From Lachnospiraceae bacterium (GTDB lineage Bacteria; Bacillota; Clostridia; Lachnospirales; Lachnospiraceae): a stretch of DNA of 41,773 bases. Of the stretch, positions 16,912 through 24,530 are shown one piece after another. The notes beneath the pieces are model-generated. The model had not been told where the DNA came from. It did not search any database and was given only the letters and a program-made list of their open reading frames with translations. Location of the stretch: contig SVEO01000002.1 in NCBI GenBank assembly GCA_015057275.1, positions 1 through 41,773 of the forward strand. Direction: 5' to 3'. How positions within the stretch are numbered: the stretch's first letter is position 1; the number at the start of each line of letters is the position of its first letter. The translations under genes and the position numbers were made by a program.

Positions 16912-16959
16912 ATTCTTTATCAGTCCGGAATCGGACAATCCTCCTTTTCTCGTATAGAT

Positions 16960-18324
16960 TTATGCCATCTCTTCCGGCTTAAACACTTCATCGAAACGTT
17001 CAGCTGTCAGGAATCCAAGTTCTACGCATGCTTCCTTTAAAGAGATATTATCTTTGTAAGCCTTCTTTGCTGTCTTCGCTGCATTGTCATATCCGATGTA
17101 AGGATTTAATGCCGTTACCAACATCAAGGAATTGTATAAGTTGTGTTTCATCTTTTCTCTGTCAGCCACGATGCCAACTACACAGTTGTCGTGGAAAGAC
17201 ACAAGGCCATCTGCCAATAAACGAACAGACTGTAAGAAATTATAGATGCAAACCGGCATAAATACATTCAGTTCGAAGTTACCCTGAGATGCTGCCATAC
17301 CAACTGCAACGTCGTTGGCAATTACCTGTACGGCTACCATCGTCATAGATTCGCACTGTGTCGGATTAACCTTACCCGGCATAATGGAGCTGCCCGGCTC
17401 ATTTTCCGGAATTTTGATTTCGCCGAGACCACATCTTGGGCCGCTGGCTAACCAACGGATATCATTGGCAATCTTCATTAAGTTTGCAGCGAGCGCCTTT
17501 AATGCACCGTGTGCAAAAACGAGGTCATCCTTTGCTGTCAAAGCGTGGAACTTGTTCTCTGCTGTCACAAATTCCTTGCCTGTTAATTCAGCTACTACCT
17601 TAGCAACTTCTTCTGCGAAGCCCTTCGGTGTGTTAAGACCTGTACCTACAGCCGTACCGCCGAGTGCGAGTTCCTTAATCCCCGGAAGTGCAAGCTCAAG
17701 CTGCGCCTTGGTCTTTTCAATCATGTTTCTCCAACCGCTGATTTCCTGGGAGAACTTAATCGGAGTTGCATCCTGTAAGTGAGTACGTCCGCTCTTTACA
17801 ATATCATCGTTTTCCGCTTCAAGTCTCTTTAATGTAGCAATCATCTGATCCATAGCTGGGAACAGCTTATCTTCGATAGCCATAACCGCTGCGATGTGCA
17901 TCGCTGTCGGGAATGTATCGTTTGAGCTCTGAGACATATTAATATGGTCGTTCGGGTGAAGCAGCTTCTTGCCTGCAATTTCATTTCCGCGGTTCGCAAT
18001 AACTTCGTTTGCGTTCATGTTGGACTGCGTGCCACTACCTGTCTGCCATACAACCAATGGGAAATGGTCGTCAAGCTTGCCGGCTGCAACTTCGTCACAT
18101 GCCTGCTTTATTGCGTTTAACTTCTCATCGTCAAGCTTGCCGAGATTGTAGTTTGCAATCGCTGCTGCTTTCTTTAAAATGCCGAATGCATGGGTAATTT
18201 CTCTAGGCATCAGCTCACCGCCGATTTTGAAGTTCTGGAAACTTCTCTGCGTCTGAGCTGCCCAGTATCTGTCTGCAGGCACCTGCATTTCGCCCATGGA
18301 ATCTCTTTCAATACGGTATTCCAT
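16960..18324 (-). CDS. fumC: Class II fumarate hydratase
   Basis: 454 aa, normal length for the iron-free homotetrameric fumarase. It interconverts malate and fumarate in the cytosol. The superfamily signature [11 protein letters not shown] lies about two-thirds along. [14 protein letters not shown], the [12 protein letters not shown] catalytic-histidine segment and [14 protein letters not shown] are all present. The ATG has GGAGG 6 nt upstream. It follows the malate dehydrogenase gene by 38 bp and precedes hdrB, so it supplies fumarate to the reductase encoded downstream. Confidence 0.95.
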   Translation of the reverse strand: MEYRIERDSMGEMQVPADRYWAAQTQRSFQNFKIGGELMPREITHAFGILKKAAAIANYNLGKLDDEKLNAIKQACDEVAAGKLDDHFPLVVWQTGSGTQSNMNANEVIANRGNEIAGKKLLHPNDHINMSQSSNDTFPTAMHIAAVMAIEDKLFPAMDQMIATLKRLEAENDDIVKSGRTHLQDATPIKFSQEISGWRNMIEKTKAQLELALPGIKELALGGTAVGTGLNTPKGFAEEVAKVVAELTGKEFVTAENKFHALTAKDDLVFAHGALKALAANLMKIANDIRWLASGPRCGLGEIKIPENEPGSSIMPGKVNPTQCESMTMVAVQVIANDVAVGMAASQGNFELNVFMPVCIYNFLQSVRLLADGLVSFHDNCVVGIVADREKMKHNLYNSLMLVTALNPYIGYDNAAKTAKKAYKDNISLKEACVELGFLTAERFDEVFKPEEMA

Positions 18325-18362
18325 TTCTTACCTCCAAAATATAACTTATTTATTATCGATGC

Positions 18363-19307
18363 TTAGATTTCAATCTGAGCGATAACATCCTTAAGAACCT
18401 GTGCACTGTGCTGTAACTTTGCAACTTCTTCGTCTGTCAACTGCATTTCGATTCTGCCCTTGATACCTTCCGGTCCAACTAATGTTAAAATGCTTAAGCA
18501 TACATCTTCAATGCCGTACTCGCCGTGAAGCATGGAAGATACACATGCAACGGAATCGTATGCAGAAAGAAGAAGTTCACAAATGCGGCACACGGATGTT
18601 GCAATTGCATAATATGTTGCACCCTTGTTCGCAATAATCTGACCGCCAGATGTACGAACATGGTTTTCCACCTCTTCATAATCAAGTTTTTCTACCTGCA
18701 TGTCTGCTGGAAGCTTGTCATAGAAATCTGCTAAGTGTACGCCGGAAATACGTGCCTGAGACCAAGGAACGAAAGAAGAATCGCCATGTTCGCCGAATAC
18801 GTTTGCATGACAGCTCTTCTGTGCAATTTTAAAGTGGTCGGATAATCTTGCACGAAGTCTTGCCGTATCAAGGATCGTACCGGAACCAATAATCTGGTTC
18901 TCCGGCAGTCCGGAAATCTTTGTGAATACATATGTAAGAACGTCAACCGGGTTACTTACGATAATGTAAAGTGCCTTTGGAGCATACTTTACGATTTCAG
19001 GTGTGATGCTCTTTAAAATATTTACGTTAATCTGTGTCAAATCGATTCTGGACTGGCCAGGCTTTCTGCCTACGCCGGAAGTGATAATAACGATATCGGA
19101 ATCTGCCGCATCCGGATAATCACCTGCAGTGATTTCGATTGGATCGCGGAATGCAGTTGCCTGTGCGATGTCCATCACTTCACCTTCCACTTTGTTCTTG
19201 TTGATATCGATCAAAACGATTTCCGATACCTTTGTGCTGCTGGATAATGTGTACGCGATTGTCGCGCCAACGCTACCTGCACCGATCACAGTAATTTTTG
19301 TTGCCAT
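18363..19307 (-). CDS. mdh: NAD-dependent malate dehydrogenase (LDH-like fold)
   Basis: 314 aa of the LDH/MDH family. NAD binding: GAGSVG (9-14) and the acidic D34 in LIDIN. Catalytic set: D147 and R150 (DTARLR), H174 (GEHGD), and substrate Arg R87. The specificity position is R81 in GVGRKPGQSR; lactate dehydrogenases have Gln here, so malate/oxaloacetate is favoured although the rest of the protein resembles LDH. The start is the ATG at 19307, with AGGAG 10 nt before it; the upstream GTG is too close to the site. It is the first gene of the operon, preceded by a strong promoter. It reduces oxaloacetate to malate with NADH, the first step of the reductive branch. Confidence 0.85.
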   Translation of the reverse strand: MATKITVIGAGSVGATIAYTLSSSTKVSEIVLIDINKNKVEGEVMDIAQATAFRDPIEITAGDYPDAADSDIVIITSGVGRKPGQSRIDLTQINVNILKSITPEIVKYAPKALYIIVSNPVDVLTYVFTKISGLPENQIIGSGTILDTARLRARLSDHFKIAQKSCHANVFGEHGDSSFVPWSQARISGVHLADFYDKLPADMQVEKLDYEEVENHVRTSGGQIIANKGATYYAIATSVCRICELLLSAYDSVACVSSMLHGEYGIEDVCLSILTLVGPEGIKGRIEMQLTDEEVAKLQHSAQVLKDVIAQIEI

Positions 19308-19530
19308 GGGCGTCACTCTCCTTATCTTAAATAATTAATAAATACTATATATCCCACGTCCCCGGCTCAGCCATTAAGACCTTCCGGGAAACCGTATAAT
19401 ATTTGTCTTTTCCTTGCAAATACTTTTCGACAGCATTTGTGGAAATTTGCGGAGAAATTTCTCGAAATTTCAACCAATTTCTATCAAAAAATAATCATTT
19501 GCCCATAAAAGACGCAATTATACCTATACT
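19308..19530 (-). promoter_or_regulatory. Long structured 5' leader of the mdh-fum-hdr-flx-frd operon
   Basis: About 220 nt lie between the predicted start of transcription and the mdh ATG. It holds a perfect 12-bp palindrome GAGAAATTTCTC (19452-19463), itself flanked by a second GAAATTTC, and a CCCGG/CCGGG stem (19361-19365 with 19384-19388). No known riboswitch consensus is recognised. Rex-type operators were looked for and not seen. Confidence 0.45.
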
Positions 19531-19535
19531 TTTAG

Positions 19536-19564
19536 AGTATATATCGAAACATGCCTAATGTCAA
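19536..19564 (-). promoter_or_regulatory. Sigma-A promoter of the succinate operon
   Basis: On the minus strand: perfect TTGACA (19564-19559), a 17-bp spacer, TATACT (19541-19536). Transcription should start near 19529. Confidence 0.78.
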
Positions 19565-19651
19565 GCGAAAGGCATGACTAACTGTTGCGGAATGGACAGA
19601 TAAAAATGGATGATATTGGCCAAATATTTTGTGATTTTTGTACAAAAATAT

Positions 19652-19669
19652 GGGCAGCTTTCGCTGCCC
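19652..19669 (-). terminator. Terminator after yqeY
   Basis: GGGCAGC-GAAA-GCTGCCC on the minus strand, a 7-bp GC-rich stem with a GNRA-type loop, followed by ATATTTTTG. It separates the aminotransferase-hisC-yqeY transcript from the succinate operon promoter. Confidence 0.8.
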
Positions 19670-19695
19670 GCTTTTCTTCTATATTGATATAACCT

Positions 19696-20133
19696 CTATT
19701 TGCACAACTCTGCAACTACCTGACTGATTACTTTGCCGTCAGCTTTACCCTTTAACTCACTCATCACAGCTTTCATAATCATACCCTTATTCTTTGTTGC
19801 AATAACATCCGCAAACTTTTCGTTAATCACCTGTTTGATTTCTTCTTCGGAAAGCATCTTCGGTGCGTATTCTGCAGTGATATCAAGCCTTGCCTGATAT
19901 TCACTTCTTAAATCGTCACGGTCAGCCGGGCAGGTATCCACCTGCTCCTTTAAAGTTTTCATTTCCTTTAAAACGGCTCTTGCCACAAGTTCTTCCGGAA
20001 TATTGTCGCGCACGCCCTCGTCAATTGCTAACTTTTTTGTTGCGGCAACAAGTGCGGAAATCGCATCCTTTCTCACTTTATCTTTCGCCTTCATGGCAGC
20101 AATCATATCTTTCTGCAATGTTTCGATTTTCAT
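19696..20133 (-). CDS. yqeY: YqeY-like GatB/Yqey domain protein
   Basis: 145 aa from the ATG at 20133, which has AAAGGAG upstream. It is homologous to the C-terminal tRNA-binding tail of GatB: helical, with the conserved RxDxISALVAA-like N-terminal part and the C-terminal NKGMIMKAVM..LKGKADGKVIS segment. The precise role of YqeY is not settled. It is the last gene of a unit with hisC, 20 bp apart, ending in a clear terminator. It is not next to rpsU, which is its common neighbour in Bacillota. Confidence 0.88.
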   Translation of the reverse strand: MKIETLQKDMIAAMKAKDKVRKDAISALVAATKKLAIDEGVRDNIPEELVARAVLKEMKTLKEQVDTCPADRDDLRSEYQARLDITAEYAPKMLSEEEIKQVINEKFADVIATKNKGMIMKAVMSELKGKADGKVISQVVAELCK

Positions 20134-20153
20134 AATGTTATCTCCTTTCAAAT

Positions 20154-21212
20154 TTAGTTTAAAAACTCTTCAAGTGCTGTGTAGAGGCGTTCCATTTCCA
20201 CATCCGTACCAATGGTAATTCTTAAATAATTATCGATACCCGGAGTGGAAAAATATCGCACATAAATATTCTTCGTTTTCAAATATTCGAAAATTTCTTT
20301 CGCCGCAACTTCCTTGTGCGTTGCAAACAAAAAGTTTGTCTTCGAATCCGGGAAAGAAAATCCAAGGGCGCTTAAACGCCTCTTCGCTTCTTCTCTCGTA
20401 TTTACAATTTTTGCCAACGTTTCTCCAAAATATTCCACATCCTCGACCGCTGCCGCCCCCATTGCCAGTGACGGCGCATTGAGCGTATAGGAGTTAATCG
20501 AATATTTCACATCGTTCATCGCCTTGATTAATTCGGCATTGCCCATCGCAAAACCGATTCTGGCACCGGCCATCGCTCTTGACTTACTGAATGTCTGCAC
20601 AATTAAGAGATTGTCATATTTATCAATCAGAGACAATGCAGACTGTCCGCCAAAATCAATATATGCCTCGTCAATAACAACGACTACATCCGGATTGGCC
20701 GCCACAATTTCTTCCACCTGCATAAGCGGCATATAAATGGAAGTCGGCGCATTCGGATTCGGGAAAATGACACCGCCATTTTCCTTTTTATAGTCTTCCG
20801 GACGAATGCAGAAGTTCTCGTCTAATGCCGGGCACTCATACGGGATGCGGTACACGTCCGCCCACACACTGTAGAAAGAGTACGAAATATTCGGAAATAA
20901 AATCGGTTTATCGGAATTAAAAAATGTTAAAAATATATTAGCCAGCACATCGTCAGAGCCGACGCCGACAAAAATCTGTTCTTTCTTCAGATGATAAAAC
21001 TTTGCTAACGCTTCTACAAGATTTGTGTTTTCCGGGAACGCCGGATATAAACGCAGCGTTTCCGGCTCAAACGCTTTCGCCGCCGCAATTACGCCCGGGG
21101 CCGGCGGGTACGGGCATTCATTTGTATTTAATTTAACCATATCCGCACAATTTGGCTGCTCGCCCGGCACATATGGTATTACTTGTCTGATATTTTTCTT
21201 CCAGGCTTTCAT
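20154..21212 (-). CDS. hisC: Histidinol-phosphate aminotransferase
   Basis: 352 aa from the ATG at 21212 (GGAG 5 nt upstream). Fold-type I PLP enzyme. It has KLNTNECPYPP near the N-terminus, the VIDEAYIDFGG segment, the PLP lysine in TFSKSRAMAGARIGF, and a C-terminal RITIG arginine region. The reaction is imidazole acetol-phosphate plus glutamate to histidinol phosphate. It stands apart from other his genes and follows another aminotransferase gene, so a broader role with aromatic substrates is possible, as seen in some HisC proteins. Confidence 0.9.
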   Translation of the reverse strand: MKAWKKNIRQVIPYVPGEQPNCADMVKLNTNECPYPPAPGVIAAAKAFEPETLRLYPAFPENTNLVEALAKFYHLKKEQIFVGVGSDDVLANIFLTFFNSDKPILFPNISYSFYSVWADVYRIPYECPALDENFCIRPEDYKKENGGVIFPNPNAPTSIYMPLMQVEEIVAANPDVVVVIDEAYIDFGGQSALSLIDKYDNLLIVQTFSKSRAMAGARIGFAMGNAELIKAMNDVKYSINSYTLNAPSLAMGAAAVEDVEYFGETLAKIVNTREEAKRRLSALGFSFPDSKTNFLFATHKEVAAKEIFEYLKTKNIYVRYFSTPGIDNYLRITIGTDVEMERLYTALEEFLN

Positions 21213-21253
21213 TACTTCTCCAATCTGAAGCATTTTCGCTTCCAGTGTTTCCC

Positions 21254-22444
21254 TTATGATAACTGATATTTTACAGCTAACGCTTTAAAGCCGCGCAATG
21301 CGCCCTCAATCGTCTCATATGCAACACAATATGCAATACGCACATAGCCCGGGCAGGCAAAGGAGCTTCCCGGCACAACTAAGATATTGTGTTTCTTCGC
21401 CTCTTCGCAGAATTCCTTTTCGTCTGCTACCGGTGACTTCACGAACAGATAGAACGCGCCCTCCGGCTTGATGCAGGTAAATCCATATTCTACAAGGCTA
21501 TTGTATAAAAGCTCACGATTTCGATTGTACGGTGTGATATCCATTTCTACATCAATACACTTACCGATGACCTTCTGGAATAATGACGGTGCATTTACAT
21601 AACCAAGAATACGGTTGGCAACATTCGCTGCGCCGAGCACCATTGAAAAGTCTGCCACTTCATCTGGAATCACAAGATAACCGATACGCTCGCCCGGCAG
21701 GGATAGTGATTTGCTGTAGGAGTAGCCGACAATTGTGTTCGCATAATATTTTGTCAGGTACGGCACTTCCACGCCATCGTACACCAACTCACGGTACGGT
21801 TCGTCGGAAATCAAGTAAATATCAATACTAAATTCTTCCTGCTTCTTATTTAAAATGTCTGCCATCTTCTTAATCGTATCTTCCGAATAGACAACACCGG
21901 TCGGATTGTTCGGAGAATTCACGATGACCGCTTTGGTACGGGCAGAAATCTTTTCTTCGAACTCAGTGAGGTTTGGCTGGAAGTTTTCTGTGTTCGGGCT
22001 AATCGCCACAATCTTGCCATCAAAATTGCTGACATAGCTGTTGTACTCACCGAAATACGGTGCAAACGCGATAACCTCATCGCCCGGGTTGAGCAAGGTT
22101 TTTAAAATCACATTGAGCCCGCCGGCTGCGCCAACAGTCATAATAATGTTCTGCTCGGTAAAGTTAGTGTCGAAACGCTTATTCAAAGAGTTCGCAATCT
22201 TCGCTCTTACTTCCTCGTAACCGGAATTACTCATGTAACCGTGCACAGCAATCGTCTTTTCTTCGCTTAATATCTCAATCGCCGCCTGATTTACTTCTGC
22301 CGGTGCCGGTACGTTCGGATTGCCGAGACTGAAATCGTACACATTTTCCGCACCGTAAATCGACGCTAATCTTTTTCCTTCTTCAAACATTGCGCGAATG
22401 GCACTACTCCCCTTCACTAAGCCTACCATTTTATCTGCTATCAT
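21254..22444 (-). CDS. Class I/II PLP-dependent aminotransferase (aspartate-aminotransferase-like)
   Basis: 396 aa from the ATG at 22444. Fold-type I aminotransferase with FSLGNPNVPAP at the N-terminus, NSPNNPTGVVYS (substrate/PLP asparagine) in the middle, the DEPY aspartate motif, the PLP lysine in YSYSKSLSLPGERIGY, and a C-terminal YVRIAYCV arginine. It most resembles the aspartate/aromatic aminotransferase group annotated in clostridia; the specificity cannot be read. It is the first gene of a three-gene unit with hisC and yqeY, 41 bp ahead of hisC. AAAGG lies 12 nt before the ATG, a little far. Confidence 0.85.
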   Translation of the reverse strand: MIADKMVGLVKGSSAIRAMFEEGKRLASIYGAENVYDFSLGNPNVPAPAEVNQAAIEILSEEKTIAVHGYMSNSGYEEVRAKIANSLNKRFDTNFTEQNIIMTVGAAGGLNVILKTLLNPGDEVIAFAPYFGEYNSYVSNFDGKIVAISPNTENFQPNLTEFEEKISARTKAVIVNSPNNPTGVVYSEDTIKKMADILNKKQEEFSIDIYLISDEPYRELVYDGVEVPYLTKYYANTIVGYSYSKSLSLPGERIGYLVIPDEVADFSMVLGAANVANRILGYVNAPSLFQKVIGKCIDVEMDITPYNRNRELLYNSLVEYGFTCIKPEGAFYLFVKSPVADEKEFCEEAKKHNILVVPGSSFACPGYVRIAYCVAYETIEGALRGFKALAVKYQLS

Positions 22445-22487
22445 TGTAAATACCAACCTTTCGTATTTATTAAAAGAACTGTACTTT

Positions 22488-22516
22488 AGTGTAGCACAGT
22501 TTTAATTGCATGACAA
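22488..22516 (-). promoter_or_regulatory. Sigma-A promoter of the aminotransferase-hisC-yqeY unit
   Basis: On the minus strand: TTGTCA (22516-22511), a 17-bp spacer, TACACT (22493-22488) preceded by TGC (extended -10). Confidence 0.7.
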
Positions 22517-22654
22517 CGGAAAATTTCAATGACTTGTCGAATGATTTTTCACTCCCGCACCGTTTTTACGACAGTTTTCGCTCTCGGCTTGTTGTATGAT
22601 AACGATGCGGGTTTGCCGCTTGGGGTTATCATTATGGGGAGGAATTCACTTATT

Positions 22655-23011
22655 ATGTCAAAAAAAATGGACGTACAGGGGACGGGATTGCGTGCCGGCA
22701 AGAAGATGCCGGAGCATATTACTTCGCCTTTATTTTCATGGGTGGAAATGATGCAGTTGCAAAAGAAGGCCGACGGTACGAAAGAGGTGCTTCTAAAGAC
22801 ACGCGAGGAGCTGGAGCGGATGTCCACCTATTGTTCGGATTTAGCAAAACGAAATCAGGAGTTAGAGCAAATTCTGGCCGCAAAAGATGCGGAATGTAAG
22901 GAAATGCAGACCCAGCTCGCCTACCAGACCGAAAAACACAAATCGTGGAAGACGCTTGCCATGTCCTTCCACGATGCCGTATGGGAATTAATGGACCGCT
23001 ACGTATTGTAG
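22655..23011 (+). CDS. Small coiled-coil protein of unknown function
   Basis: 118 aa from the ATG at 22655; GGGGAGG lies 12 nt upstream, and a longer frame to 22529 has no better site. There is no signal peptide or membrane segment. Residues about 40-100 are a charged, heptad-like helix rich in Glu, Lys and Gln. The C-terminus ends in aromatic and hydrophobic residues (WKTLAMSFHDAVWELMDRY). It is a single gene between divergent and convergent neighbours. No family is recognised; the coding call rests on the intact frame, the ribosome site and the hairpin that follows. Confidence 0.6.
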   Translation: MSKKMDVQGTGLRAGKKMPEHITSPLFSWVEMMQLQKKADGTKEVLLKTREELERMSTYCSDLAKRNQELEQILAAKDAECKEMQTQLAYQTEKHKSWKTLAMSFHDAVWELMDRYVL

Positions 23012-23018
23012 CGGCCCA
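22992..23018 (+). terminator. Hairpin terminator overlapping the stop of the coiled-coil gene
   Basis: TGGACCGCTAC pairs with GTAGCGGCCCA across a 5-nt loop (one mismatch). The TAG stop codon lies in the right arm. It is followed by CATTGCATTTTAC, a weak T-run. It sits between convergent genes and may work in both directions. Confidence 0.55.
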
Positions 23019-23032
23019 TTGCATTTTACTTA

Positions 23033-24202
23033 TTAATAATTGCCCAGCAGTCTCATATCGATGGCTTCAGCCTCGATGCCGCGCAGCGCATTTTTTACGC
23101 CAGCCTGATCAAGCCGCCCTTCAAATTCTACATAGAAGCGATACTGCCAGTTCTTGCCTTGAATCGGACGTGACTCAATTTTCGTCATGCTTAAGTCATT
23201 ATAAATAAAGTGAGACAACATATTGTACAAAGCACCTTCCTCGTGCGGCAGTTCAAAACTAATGCTGATTCTTTGGGCATCTTTGCGGTACTCCGCTTTT
23301 CTGCCGATTACAACAAAGCGGGTCATATTGTTATCATTATGTTGCAGATTTTCTTCCAAAATATCTAAACCGTACAGCTCAGCATTCACACTGCTGGCAA
23401 TCGCCGCATGGGTTCGGTCGCCGTCCTCGGCTACCATTTTTGCGCTGATTGCGGTGTTTTCGGTACGAATTTTGCTCCATTCTAAATGACCATCCAAATA
23501 TTTCTGACACTGCATCAATGCTTGCGGATGCGAATATACAAAACGGATATCTTCCATTTTCGCACCTTTAACAACCAGCAATGAGTGACTAATCGGCAGA
23601 TCGTACGTATCAATGATGCGATTGTCAAATTCGACCATCAAATCGTAAACGTCATTGACGATTCCTGCAGATGTATTTTCAATCGGCAGTACTGCATAAT
23701 CTGCCGTCTGTTCGCGAATTGCTTCCATTGCCTGACGAAACGATGCCACGGAAATTTCCTTCACATCGCTGCCAAAATAACCGCGCAGTGCCTGATGGGC
23801 ATAAGCTCCCGGAATGCCACAATATGCAACCGTAGCACCGGTAAAATCAAACGCATCCACCACGCGATAATCATCCTTCGCCTCAGTTGCACTCTTAACT
23901 GCCTGCACGTTGCCGCCGTGCTGCTCCTCATATTCCTGTAGCAAGCGATACTGCCATTTGCGGCTGATTGCCATCATCTGCACAAACAGTTCGGAAATGC
24001 CCTGCTTATTGAAGTCGCCGTGCGCCAATTCCTTTGCCTTTTCAATCTTTATTTGCTCGCGCTCACGGTCAAGCACCGGCTTACCGGTCGCCAGCTTATA
24101 TTCTGCCACATTGTTTACGAGGCTCATTCTCTGTTCGAACAGTTCGACGATAGAGCGGTCGATTTTATCGATTTCATCTCTAATCTGCAGTAAATCCAAC
24201 AC
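23033..24202 (-). CDS. pheA: Bifunctional chorismate mutase / prephenate dehydratase (P-protein)
   Basis: 389 aa. Residues 1-85 are an AroQ chorismate mutase (IRDEIDKIDRSIVELFEQR, then DREREQIK). Residues about 120-295 are prephenate dehydratase (VAYCGIPGAYAHQA, LPIENTSAG, and the catalytic MTRFVVIG). A C-terminal ACT domain follows, with an ESRPI motif for Phe binding, which implies feedback inhibition. It takes chorismate to phenylpyruvate. The start is GTG at 24202, with AAGGGA upstream but rather far; TTG at 24199 is an alternative. It is a stand-alone gene, divergent from folBK. Confidence 0.94.
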   Translation of the reverse strand: MLDLLQIRDEIDKIDRSIVELFEQRMSLVNNVAEYKLATGKPVLDREREQIKIEKAKELAHGDFNKQGISELFVQMMAISRKWQYRLLQEYEEQHGGNVQAVKSATEAKDDYRVVDAFDFTGATVAYCGIPGAYAHQALRGYFGSDVKEISVASFRQAMEAIREQTADYAVLPIENTSAGIVNDVYDLMVEFDNRIIDTYDLPISHSLLVVKGAKMEDIRFVYSHPQALMQCQKYLDGHLEWSKIRTENTAISAKMVAEDGDRTHAAIASSVNAELYGLDILEENLQHNDNNMTRFVVIGRKAEYRKDAQRISISFELPHEEGALYNMLSHFIYNDLSMTKIESRPIQGKNWQYRFYVEFEGRLDQAGVKNALRGIEAEAIDMRLLGNY

Positions 24203-24256
24203 TTTATTTCACTCTTCCCTTGTTATTTTTGCATTTTTATACTATTATGATGCCAA

Positions 24257-24311
24257 GGGTGCAAAAGTCATGCATTTCATGCTTGCATAAAAATGCATGA
24301 CCTTGGCACCC
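24257..24311. repeat. Large inverted repeat in the pheA-folBK gap
   Basis: GGGTGC...GTCATGCATTT (24258-24277) is mirrored by AAATGCATGAC...GCACCC (24291-24311), around a loop containing CATGCTTGCAT. It lies in or near the pheA leader. The loop shares its core with the tips of terminators at 6559-6594 and 40793-40824. No T-run follows, and no T-box consensus is seen. Confidence 0.6.
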
Positions 24312-24370
24312 GCAAAACATGAGGAAGGAGCCATTTTTGAAAAAAATGAGCGGATTCCGAATGTTTTTAG

Positions 24371-24460
24371 GATTTCGAGAGTGCGTAGCACGCAGAAATC
24401 CGTAGGCATCCTACGAAGTAGATTTCGCAAGTGCGTAGCACGCAGAAATCCGTAGGCATC
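24371..24460. repeat. Two copies of a 40-bp hairpin-forming repeat
   Basis: Copies at 24371-24410 and 24421-24460 differ only at three adjacent bases (AGA against CAA after GATTTCG). Each folds as a nested hairpin: outer GATTTC/GAAATC, inner GTGC-GTA-GCAC. A further CGTAG/CTACG hairpin lies between the copies. They are REP-like intergenic elements, upstream of folBK. The rest of the 24203-24530 gap holds no gene that I can support. Confidence 0.8.
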
Positions 24461-24530
24461 ATGGAACCAATTATTTTCTTTATTTATACTACAAATAAAT
24501 ACCAATGTCAATTTTACAGAGGGGCACCCA

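Noticed and set aside
19308-19530. Known riboswitch in the mdh leader
   Set aside because: The CCCGG/CCGGG stem and nearby bases did not match any riboswitch consensus I could recall; kept only as an unidentified structured leader.
19308-19564. Rex (NADH-sensing) operator at the succinate operon promoter
   Set aside because: No TTGTGAA-type half-sites in inverted arrangement were found; GAGAAATTTCTC is a different palindrome.
24203-24311. T-box or attenuator leader for pheA
   Set aside because: The large inverted repeat has no AGGGTGG-type T-box sequence, no T-run and no leader peptide rich in Phe codons that I could find.
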